A stretch of 64,000 nucleotides of DNA, taken from assembly GCF_000226115.1 (NCBI RefSeq), contig NC_016458.1:248001-312000 (forward strand), written 5' to 3'. This document shows, in pieces, positions 54,822 through 64,000 of the stretch (within the stretch, counting starts at the first letter, position 1; each line of letters opens with the position of its first letter). Below the pieces are notes generated by a model. That model was not told the DNA's origin, made no database searches, and saw only the letters and a program-made list of their open reading frames with translations. The translations under genes were made by a program, and so were the position numbers. Origin of the DNA: Thermothielavioides terrestris NRRL 8126. Lineage: Eukaryota > Ascomycota > Sordariomycetes > Sordariales > Chaetomiaceae.

Positions 54822-56415
54822 ATGGCACTGAACCTTAGAGCCGGACGGCGCGCTGTCAGCGGAGCCTTGCGTGTAAGTCGGAGGCCCGGCTCTCAGCTTT
54901 TCTCGATTCTGCGGCTCTGACTTTTCTGACTTGTGTCCAGCCCGTCGTGGCAGCGCCCACCAGCCGTGCCTCCCCCCGCCGGGCATACGCCACCGCCGAG
55001 CCGGATCTCAAGGCGACCCTGAAGGAGGTGATCCCCGCCAAGCGCGAGCTCCTCAAGAAGGTCAAGGCGCACGGCTCCAAGGTCATCGGCGAGCTCAAGG
55101 TCGAGAACACCATCGGCGGCATGCGCGGCCTCAAGGCCATGGTCTGGGAGGGCTCCGTGCTCGACGCCAACGAGGGCATCCGCTTCCACGGCCGCACTAT
55201 CAAGGACTGCCAGAAGGAGCTGCCCAAGGGCACCACCGGCACCGAGATGCTTCCCGAGGCCATGTTCTGGCTGCTGCTGACCGGCAAGGTGCCGTCCGTC
55301 GCCCAGGTCCGCCAGCTGTCGCGCGAGCTCGCCGCGCAGGGTCAGCTGCCCGAGCTGGTCAACAAGATGCTCGACGACTTCCCGCGCGACATGCACCCCA
55401 TGACCCAGTTCGCCATCGCCGTCGCCGCCCTCAACTACACCTCCAAGTTCGCCAAGGCCTACGAGGCGGGGCTCAGCAAGGCCGACTACTGGGAGCCCAC
55501 CTTCGACGACTGCATCTCCCTGCTCGCCAAGCTGCCCACCATCGCCGCCAAGATCTACCACAACACCTACCGCGGCGGCGGCCCCCTGCCCGGCGAGATC
55601 GACCCGGAGCAGGACTGGGCCTACAACTTTGCCGCCATGCTCGGTAAGGGCGGGAAGGAGAACGAGAGCTTCCAGGACCTGCTGCGCTTGTACCTCGCCC
55701 TGCACGGCGACCACGAGGGCGGCAACGCCTCGGCGCACACCACCCATCTCGTCGGCAGCACCCTGAGCGACCCCTTCCTCAGCTACAGCGCCGGCCTGCA
55801 GGCTCTGGCCGGGCCCCTGCACGGGTACGTGCTTCTCAATCTTTTTTTCTTTTTTCTTTTTTCTTTTCCCCGATGAGCAAACATTGCTAACCGCATACGC
55901 TTTGCTTGCCCTGCTGCAGCCTCGCCGCGCAAGAGAACCTCCGGTGGATCCTGCAGATGAAGGAGGCCATCCCGGAGTCGTACACGGACGAGGACGTGCG
56001 CGGGTACATCTGGGCGACGCTCAACGCGGGGCGGGTCGTGCCGGGGTACGGGCACGCGGTGCTGCGCAAGCCGGACCCGCGCTTCGAGGCGCTGATGGAC
56101 TTCGCGGCGGCGCGGCCCGAGATCGCGCGCGACCCCGTCTTCCGCCTGGTGCAGGCCAACAGCCGCGTCGCGCCCGACGTGCTGCGCCAGCACGGCAAGA
56201 CCAAGAACCCCTACCCCAACGTCGACTCCTCCTCCGGCGTGCTCTTCCACCACTACGGCTTCCGCGAGACCCTCTACTACACCGCCACCTTCGGCGTCTC
56301 CCGCGGCCTCGGCCCCCTCGCCCAGCTCATCTGGGACCGCGCCCTCGGCCTGCCCATCGAGCGCCCCAAGAGCATCAACCTCGAGGGCATCCTCAAGCAG
56401 GTCGAGGCGCAGTAA
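54822..56415 (+). CDS. mcsA: 2-methylcitrate synthase (citrate synthase family), mitochondrial
   Basis: Three exons (54822-54872, 54941-55824, 55920-56415), 476 residues. The Arg/Ser-rich start (MALNLRAGRRAVSGALR, then SRASPRRAYATAEP) is a mitochondrial presequence. Citrate synthase catalytic residues are present: His311 (AGPLHG), His357 (PGYGHAVLRKPDPR) and Asp414 (NPYPNVDSSSG). The N-terminal blocks KAHGSKVIGELKVENTIGGM and IKDCQKELPKGTTGTEMLPE resemble the methylcitrate synthases of Aspergillus more than its ordinary citrate synthase, as far as I recall those families. The enzyme condenses propionyl-CoA (and acetyl-CoA) with oxaloacetate in the methylcitrate cycle. Ordinary citrate synthase is the alternative. 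The third exon's acceptor follows a TGCTAAC branch site. Confidence 0.88.
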
Positions 56416-59400
56416 CGGGGACTTTTTGTTTTTGATGGTGAACCAGTGTGCTGTTGATGTTGTTGTGGTTGTTGTTCTTGTAACGATGTTTGATGTGCTG
56501 TATAGCGTCTACACGAAGGATTTCAAATTTTGCTATGTGCGAAGATCAACAGTGTGTACAGTGTGTGGGTTGCTGTCTGTCTGTGTAGAAGCGCCGCCGG
56601 CTGAGTGATGGTTGCTTCGCTGGCTCGTTTCTATACCCCCCGATCAACGCTCTGCTTTCTGGCAGTGGATGAGTAACCTACGGCGTACCTCACTCACACA
56701 GACAGAGAGCTGCTACTGCTGCTGCTGCTGCTGCACCCCCCCTTCCCCCCTTTCTCCCTCCCCTTTCTCTGGCTTCTCCGCACATCGTCTCCGCGTGTCG
56801 CATACATCCGTTCTGTGGGGAAGCATGTCGCGGTACCGGACCCCCGGAGCGGCCGGTGAGAGAATGGCATGCAGATCATGGTCCAGCACGTACATACATA
56901 CATGACATGGGAGCCAACACCCCTCCCGCAGCTGGACGGACGAGTGAGAACACTACCCTGCGATGGCATGTATTTTCCCGGTTCCTGTCCCACGGCGGCT
57001 GGATCCCCGCTCGCTGCGTTCGAGCTTCCGCCTCCGTCCTTCTGTTCCTGGATCCGGGGACGCACTGACGTGATTGTGTTCGCCTCGCGGCTCCGAGACG
57101 AGTCGGGCTAGGGTAGTTAGGCGAGGCGAGGCGAGAAGCGATGAGCCTGTTGCCGCGATGACAGAGCCCGGCGAGCGGGCTGCTGCGTAGACCCGCACGT
57201 GTTTACGAGGGCGAGTTGCCTGGGGAGATGGACGTGATCCTCGTAGCTGGTTAACCAGTTATCCGCGCCAATGGTATGGCCCTGAGACTTGCGATTCTCT
57301 TCCCTACCATTGCAATATACTCCGGTAGCATTGTGTGTAAGCAGAGGACAGCGCGGGGATACATATTACACATGCCGCGGACCTCCGCGATCTGGGGCTC
57401 CTCGGTTCTGGTCCAGGCTGATTTGGGTCCGCGAGCGAACCCGGTTCGTTGCCCAGTCGAGTCACACCCTTCATCTATTCTGTTGCTATTCCTGTCTCGG
57501 GTCTCGGAGGGCAGACCCGTGCACACTATATGCCAGCTGAGGACGCAACGCATGGTGTGCTGGCAGCAGCAGCACGACATCGGTACGGATACAGGAGGCA
57601 TATTGCCCCGTTCGTTTGACGGGGCGGGCGTCCAGTAGATGAACGCGTCGACCTGATGAGAGAGAGCCCTTGAGCAAGTATACTGCGGAACGTCACACCA
57701 GAGGGGGCTGTTTGCATGTGCGTTGCGGATGGCCCCGTCCATGTAGCAGCAGGAGCGGCACCGTGCAGGTGGCTGGGCTCGAGTGTTACGGCAGCTGCAG
57801 TCAAGTCATATAGGGTTCCGGTCTCCCTCCCGCTGTCAACGAATGAAAACGGGATGTTGGGGGCTGAACCCAAGTTCCTGGCCGCGGCGGACGCGCGGGT
57901 CAACTCTCCGTGTCCGGGGAAAGACACACTCCTCGTGGGGAGCACTACTGGCACGGGCGATGAAGGACCTTGTTGAGGGCTTTTAGTCAGCCTTCCATCG
58001 GCCTGGAGCGGGAGTTGTTCGTCCGAAGCTTTGTTTGCTGTGCTGGTCTGGCCCGGGTGGGTTGAGTTGCATTGGACCTGCTACTGTTAGTTCAAGCGAG
58101 CCTAGGGTATGGCGTTGTCTCGCCTTGGCCCTGTTCCCGGCTCCGAGTCATCCGGGGCGGAAAGCGAGGCCTGATGTTGCCGCCGGGTGGTGGTATGTGG
58201 AGGTGAAACGGGCACACGAGAGGGGAGAGCGTGGGAGAAGACACGATCAACAAGGCCGAGCAGGCGGACAGCCGTAGCAGGAGCGCGGCATACCGCCCCT
58301 TGGATGTGGAGGCCATAACGCAGAGCCTCGTGTCTGTCTGGGGCCAATGGAAGAACTGGGAAGAGGATGTCCAAGGTTGATGATAGCCAGGGGTAAGGCC
58401 AACCGCACGCGGAGCCGTGGGCGCGGCACGGCCGAACGGCATACCAGCCAGAATCTTCCACGCACCACATGCCCACTTCCCCATTGGCATTCCTCGATGC
58501 TCAGGACAGAGTGACATCAGGTGGCCTCTGACGGACAGGGCCCGGAAGGAAACGGGCGCCGGGGAGAGGTCCTCCCTGCCATGTAGCAATGGGAGGATGT
58601 CAGCTGACTCCTCGCTCGCAGATACACCCGCAGGGCAGCTCTCCTCCGACAGCAGCGAGATGCAACCCACACGCCACGATCCAGGTCGGTTGACGCTGTC
58701 ATCCGGGGAACGCCTGGTGGGACCTCAATTAAGCTTAATTAACGACCCCTGAGGCTCGTCACAAAAATAGCACCGCCGACGGAGGGATGCGCCCCAGCGA
58801 CCAGTGACAGGCTGGCGCATGCTCGATCGGTTCCTGGCCGGCTGTCAGGTCCGGATCCCTGGGGCAGATCAGCAGAGGAATTTCCCCGCCGGCGAGGTCG
58901 ATCTTCCCCATCTTGCCGGTGTGTCGGGTCTTGCAGTGGGCGGCGGCGGCTCGGTTCACCAGGGGGGAAAGGGGGAAACGGGGGCGAAGAGGCAGACGTC
59001 GCCACCACACTGCTCCCAACTGATGAAAGGAGGGGCGATCATTGCATGCTCCGCTCCCCGGAGGGCCGGATCTGGAACCAGACGTGATGCAACATGCATC
59101 GCACCGCCCGATGAAGCCGATATTGGAAAGGACGGGCCTCGATTCGGTTCGACATCTGGACGCGGGTTTCTATAAAAAGAATTAGCCTCGAGGGCAGCAA
59201 ATGGGAGTTATGGTTCGGGTCAGCGCGCGGCGTCGCGAAAACGAGCCGACTTGGGTCTCGGCGCGGGCCACCTCATTGTCTGGGTGATGGCACCTTGCGA
59301 GGCGAGCCATAAGAGCTGTGCGTCCCGTCTTAATTTGTGTTTCATTTATCCTCACTTCATCCGCAAATTTGGCCTGCCCGCGAACCACGAAAAGGGGGCT

Positions 59401-59830
59401 CGAGCTGAGAAGGCGCCAGGAGGAAAAGCCCGGCCTCGAACTCGACCGCAAACGCTGCCAAGAGCCTACGATTGTTTACGTCCCGTATTCCGAGGCGAGC
59501 AGAGGATGGGCGGAGAGAGGCGAGGCGGGGGAACGGCGCAGGCTGTTGGATCCGCGTCCCGGAGGACGGATGCAGCAGCAATCTGGAGACGCAAATTAAC
59601 AAACACCACGCCAGAGGGACGCCAAGCAAATCTCGCGGGCACACGCGCCTTGACTTGGACTCTCTATACCTCCGCAGCCGGAAAAAAATGCCGTCCAGCT
59701 CCAGCTCCGGGGTGGGAGAAAGGATTCGAAATGCGGGTGCGGAACCAGTGCGGGACCAGGCTGCATGAGGGGATCGTGAAGGTGCTCTCCGAGCCGGCGC
59801 CAGGAACCGGGACGACGAGAGCGAGAGACA
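56416..59830. other. gene-poor region of 3.4 kb
   Basis: No supported gene. It contains a CTG repeat at about 56711-56734, a palindrome AATTAAGCTTAATT near 58728-58741, and the promoter of the DUF4360 gene at its end. Open frames up to about 194 codons lack domain resemblance. Confidence 0.5.
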
Positions 59831-59838
59831 TATAAAAG
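59831..59838 (+). promoter_or_regulatory. TATA box of the DUF4360 gene
   Basis: TATAAAAG about 170 bases before the ATG at 60004, followed by a CT-rich leader (TCTCTCTCGGTCTCTTTCTC). This is the classic arrangement of strongly expressed fungal genes. Confidence 0.6.
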
Positions 59839-60003
59839 ACAGGACGGCCATCGTCGACAGCACCGGTCTCCTCCTCTTCACCTCCGCAGCATTCAGCACA
59901 GCCCAGCTCTCCAGGCCTTCCAGCCTCTTCCCAAAAGCAGCTCTTGCTCTTTGACAGAAAGATCTCTCTCGGTCTCTTTCTCTCTCTCCTCTCACCAGTC
60001 AAA

Positions 60004-60763
60004 ATGCGTCCCGTCGCCTTCCTCCTCCCCGCCCTCGCTGCTGCCAACCCGATCGCCCTCGCCCAGGTCGGTGGCGATGGCTGGGCGGATGGCCCGGACC
60101 CTAACGACATCCAGATCGTGAGCGCCTCCTTCTCCGGCAACGGCTGCCCGCAGGGCTCCGTGTCGACCACCATCTCGCCCGACAAGACGGTAAGTTCTCT
60201 CTCTCTCTCTCTCTCTTGCGTCTTTTCTTTCCTCCCTTCTGTGTGCCGGAATCCGTGACTGATACATGTGTGACGCGGGCGCGCGCGTGCAGGTCATCAC
60301 GTTCGGCTTCGACTCGTTCCAGACGTACATCGGCCCCGGCATCAGCCCGACGGAGAAGTCCAAGAACTGCCAGCTGCACCTGAGCCTCAAGTACCCGGGC
60401 GGGTTCCAGTTCGCGGTGCTGTCGAGCACGTACCACGGGTACGCGCAGCTGGACCCGGGGGTGACGGGCACCTTCTACAGCACGTACTACTTCAGCCAGG
60501 ACGCGGCGGCGACGACGACGACGCAGACGTCCATCTCGGGCGGCGGCATCTGGCAGGACGGCCAGGTGTACACCAAGTCGGACCAGATCCCGACCGCCAG
60601 CTACATCTACTCGCCCTGCGGCGCCAACGGCATCCTCAACATCAACAACCGCATCGCCCTCACCAGCTCCAACAGCTCCGCCTCCGGCGAGATCACCGAC
60701 GACGACGCCACCGTCGCCTTCACCCAGCAGATCAACATCCAATGGCGCGCCTGCAAGAACTAG
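60004..60763 (+). CDS. secreted DUF4360 protein
   Basis: Two exons (60004-60189, 60293-60763), 218 residues. Signal peptide MRPVAFLLPALAAANPIALA. The mature protein has DUF4360 blocks: NGCPQGSVSTTISPDKTVIT, FDSFQTYIGPG, KNCQLHLSLKYPGGFQFAVL, YHGYAQLDPGVTGTFYSTYY and GGGIWQDGQVYTKSD, ending INIQWRACKN. The family is a beta-rich, secreted or surface protein of fungi with no established activity. The intron has a CT microsatellite at its 5' end and a GCGCGCGTGCAG acceptor. The TATA box and CT leader suggest strong, perhaps condition-dependent expression. Confidence 0.88.
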
Positions 60764-63218
60764 GCGGCCTGCTCTGCTGCAGCAGCGCCGCCGCCGCCGC
60801 CGCCGCCGCCGATGGGGTGATATGGGGAGGGGGGCAACCGTGTGGGTCATGAAGCCGTAACGATGGGAACGATGGTGATGATGGATGGATGGCTCATGGG
60901 CTTGTGGTCCGGTGGAGTGTCACATGCGGAAAAAGGGGGGAAGGGGGTGGGTGTGTGGTGACGGTGACAAGGGTTGGTTATCGCGCTCTCACCTTCTTCC
61001 TCTTCTTCTTCTGGCGAACACCCAGACTCCATTGGACCCGGGGGCCCGGGGGCGGGGGGTTTAGGCTGTCTGGCTGGCTGCATTGGTTATTTTCCTCCCC
61101 TTCTCTCTCTCGGAGGCGGCCGATGCAGGACCAAAATGGATGTGGTACCGGGAACTCGGGCGCAGAGGATACCGACAAGGGGGGGACGGGACGGTTGATC
61201 GGACCCCTTGCGTTGGTTTCCTCGGCGTTGCGAACTCGGGATCCGTCCAGTTTCTTCTTCATGCTCTTTTCACCACGTTTTTTGGTCTCCCCCAGCTCGA
61301 GTAGTCTTCTGTCGTTTTGCACACAAGTCAATCAAGCCTTTTCACACAGTTATGGCGGCTATGAGTGACCAGCAAGAATGCCATCGGGTAGAAGTAGGTC
61401 CATACCTAACAGGAGGCCCGCCAGATCCAAGCCACGATATGGAACTTAATGCCGGAGATACCATCTGGGCCGACGGATGAGAGTTTCCTTCACTGGAGTC
61501 TTGATCCATTCACGGGCTGCGGAGGGCCCAGGGAGTCCCAGGGCAGCCTCACCGGCCCGGCAGGTGCCAACTGTGAGATGCTCATCAGTGCCATGCATGT
61601 GCCTGGTAACATGAATGCTACTTACTCTCCATTGGAACTTGGGACAGGACATACGGACCACGGTTCACCAACTTCGCGCGGCCGTCCGAGTGCCGGTTGC
61701 CGCATTCTGCCGGGGCGGCAAAACACCAAGAAACCAAAAATAGCCCCGCGGCCGAGCGAATCGGGATGGCGGCGGGCTCGCGATGAACCAAAATGGCAGG
61801 GGCTGCTGTAACTAGCTGGACAGGTGTCTAGATGAAGCTGGTAGGAGGTTTTCTAGGTGTTCTCTCGCCCGCTGGCACCATCTGTCGCCGTGGCAGCGCC
61901 CGGCGGCGTGACCCGGGGAGCAGGCATGAGAAGGAGGTGGTTCCAGAGCAGCAGCAGGCTTATAACGAGGCTGCACAGAGCGAGAAGCAGTTGTCTCATG
62001 CGGTACTGTGTATGTCCCCGTCTTCATCATGACTTGTTGTGTGTGTTGTTGGCGGTTCAATATCATCTATGGGCACCAGCCGACACCATCAGCTGCGGCA
62101 CCACCGAGATACATCCATACAAATAACTACAGGGTAGCAGTCAGAACGCTCGACCGCACCCATCTTGCCGACCTAACGGTGTACTGCAAGTACTTCGGAC
62201 GTCTGCCTGCTCGTGTCGGAATCCGGAGGCTGGCCGGCCGACTTCACAGCCAAAGCGGGGCCGACACCCCCGGCCCGCCCCCGATGCCGCCGGTCGGCCG
62301 CGGAAATGGTCCGACGGCAGCTCCCGCCCGGGGTTCGGCTTGTTTTGCGTGAGAGGTAGTTAACTAAGGTAATGCAATGGCGCTGCCTGCCTTTGACTGA
62401 TCTGAGTGTCGAGTTAGTTACTGGCGGGAGGAGAACAGAGAAAACTCAACGCCTGACGCCGAAACACTTGGGACTGTGCAATCCCAGCCCAGTGCCGTGG
62501 TGCTTCCCAAGATGGGAAGGCGAGCGGTGGTGGCATCATGGCGGCGTCGTGTCAACACGCGGCAGCGAGCCGGCTTCCGCAATGCCAATTCTGGCAATTC
62601 CGAGTCCACGTGCGTGATCGGCACTCTGTTCGTTGTGCCTGATGCGCACATCACTTCCACTTCTTAGGTGCTGTGGTTGCTGTGTTCAGTTAGTGGACGG
62701 ACACGGGGGTCGTATTCTGCTGCTCCTTGCCTTACACAGTATTCCGTAGTGTAGCTGATTGAACTACACTAAACCTGAGTCATGGTTGCACAGAGCAACC
62801 CGCGCGAGTTCCCGCGTGGCTTTGGCAAGCCCACGGAGCAAGGGATGCGTACCCGGGATCCTGGAAATCTGCAAGCTGCGTACCGAGGTACACTAGCGGG
62901 GTGAGCTGTGGAACGCAGGCTGGCAGGACGTCGGGCCTGGGCCGTCGCACAAAACGGACCAGCGTTAACGTTAGCTGAAGGATCCCGAAGATGCCCCCTT
63001 CCCCGCTTGATTCGCCAGACTGCTAACTACACTACACTACACTACACTACACTAGTGTAGTGTAGTGTTGGGAGAGCGGATTGGAAAGCTCTGACACATT
63101 TGGATGGTCTTCTGAATCCAGTGCATGATCTTGCCGCTCGCAGGGGTTCACCCTCAGATCCATGGGTCAGGAGGGGAAAGCTGAGTGGGGCCACGCCATG
63201 AGGCACAGGCGAGGTTAT
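60764..63218. other. intergenic region, no gene seen
   Basis: About 2.4 kb to the first inverted-repeat element. Contains a GCC repeat at about 60785-60811 and the palindrome at 63039-63068. AGTGTAG-CTGATTGAA-CTACACT near 62757-62779 is another small dyad of the same words. Confidence 0.5.
63039..63068. repeat. 30-base perfect palindrome of ACTAC/GTAGT words
   Basis: Perfect inverted arms of 15 bases around ACT|AGT, preceded by a run of ACTAC pentamers from about 63027. It can form a hairpin. Confidence 0.9.
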
Positions 63219-63598
63219 GGTTATAGAGGTCCCGCCAAGACTAATTTCGGAGGTTGCCGCTTACAAGTATTTACAATCGCCACGGGGTAAGCGGGGCCAC
63301 GACGACTTCGAGCAACATCAACAATGCAAAACCGCGAAGACTTGTAAAAACAACTTCGTAAAACCTCAACCAAATCGAAAAAAAAGAAAACGAAGTTAAC
63401 CCGCACCCTAACCTTGACCCGCACCCTAACCATTAACCCGAACCCTAACCAGCGGGGGGCTGGCGCCGCCCCCCGTACCCCCGGCGAACTAACCCTTGGC
63501 GATAGTGCAAACCCCTTGGCGATCTTGGCGATGTACTGACAGCGTAAAAACATTGCCGACAATTGGCCGAAATTAGTCTTGGCGGGACCTCTATAACC
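63219..63598. mobile_element. 380-base inverted-repeat element with telomere-like core
   Basis: Bases 63219-63250 are the exact reverse complement of 63567-63598 (32 bases, beginning GGTTATAGAGGTCCCG). No transposase. The interior has three ACCCTAACC words (63405, 63423, 63442) resembling telomeric CCCTAA, and three CTTGGCGAT words in the right half. No clear target-site duplication: the left flank reads GAGGTTAT, the right flank TCCAGCAC. Confidence 0.8.
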
Positions 63599-64000
63599 TC
63601 CAGCACAGGGGATCCTTCACTTCGGGTTGTTTTTTCTCGGACTTGGTGCAGCATACACTAGGTTGGGCGCGGAGTTTCCACTTGGCGGGAGTCCGCTGGG
63701 CCGCTTGGGCCCGCCTCGCCGCGGGATTGGTGAAAGCCGAAATGCTCTTCCTTTCTTTTTGGGCAACTCCCGCCACGCCCGGTGGCCTATCAACACACAG
63801 CAGCTCCTGTTTCAAGTAGCGAACCTTGCGCCGTCGTCGATAACACTGCGAATGCAGAGACACCTCAAAATGTGACAACTCGCATCTGCCCGGCCCGGGG
63901 CGCAAGACAGCCCCATGCCGCCATGCGAGGACACGAGCGTCAGCGTCAACTAGTGTAGTATACACTAGTGTATCTAGTTAGTGTTAGTTCGCGCGACGTC
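63599..64000. other. end of window, no gene seen
   Basis: No supported gene. CTAGTGTAGTATACACTAG at about 63952-63970 is an imperfect palindrome using the same words as 63039-63068, in the last 60 bases. Confidence 0.5.

Noticed and set aside
63400..63450. Interstitial telomere
   Set aside because: Only three CCCTAACC words with varied spacers, all inside the 380-base element; not a (TTAGGG)n tract.

Overview
The window is nuclear DNA of a filamentous ascomycete. The genes carry short GT-AG introns (about 50-100 bases) with CTAAC/CTGAC-like branch sites and have strongly GC-rich third positions. The gene set also fits: a New1/EF3 ABC ATPase, a hyphal GT2 glycosyltransferase, the 20.8 kDa complex I subunit, Tom5, 2-methylcitrate synthase and HET-domain debris. 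Protein style suggests Sordariomycetes, probably Sordariales (Chaetomiaceae-like); this placement is an inference from remembered families, not a search. I rebuilt exon structures by hand from splice signals and reading phase. Eukaryotic genes were started at ATG only.

Layout. 0.1-1.3 kb: SR-type RNA-binding protein (+). 3.8-4.1 kb: small proline-rich ORF with a TATA box and a 49-A run just after it. 6.4-9.9 kb: New1/EF3-type ABCF translation factor (+). 11.0-13.8 kb: GT2 glycosyltransferase (-). 15.8-16.4 kb: inverted-repeat element carrying a minisatellite. 18.3-19.8 kb: membrane-anchored GH16 (-). 21.6 kb: intron-containing tRNA-Tyr. 22.2-23.8 kb: calpain-like pseudoprotease (-). 26.0-27.0 kb: secreted CAP protein (-). 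27-31.9 kb: gene-poor. 31.9-35.5 kb: complex I subunit (-), Nup54 (+) and Tom5 (-). 36.5-39.9 kb: glycine decarboxylase (+). 40.7-42.2 kb: Sqt1 (-). 42.8-44.9 kb: peroxisomal CoA ligase (-). 46.4-47.3 kb: unknown helical protein (-). 48.7-50.3 kb: glutamine-synthetase-like enzyme (-). 50.7-54.1 kb: a decayed stretch with a second inverted-repeat element, an AAA-ATPase fragment, a small ORF and a HET-domain relic. 54.8-56.4 kb: 2-methylcitrate synthase (+). 60.0-60.8 kb: secreted DUF4360 protein (+). 61-64 kb: no genes; a short element with perfect 32-base inverted ends and telomere-like motifs, plus TAGTGTAG palindromes.

Most genes are unrelated housekeeping functions: translation and ribosome assembly (New1/EF3, Sqt1, tRNA-Tyr), mitochondrion (complex I, Tom5, glycine decarboxylase, methylcitrate synthase), nucleus (Nup54, RNPS1-like), and cell wall or surface (GT2, GH16, CAP, DUF4360). 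I see no biosynthetic cluster. The most unusual content lies between genes: three different inverted-repeat elements, one of them built around a 24-to-28-base minisatellite, and two broken genes. Within genes, the calpain-like protein stands out because all three catalytic residues are replaced. Several genes have exons of 3-38 nt that ordinary gene calling would miss.
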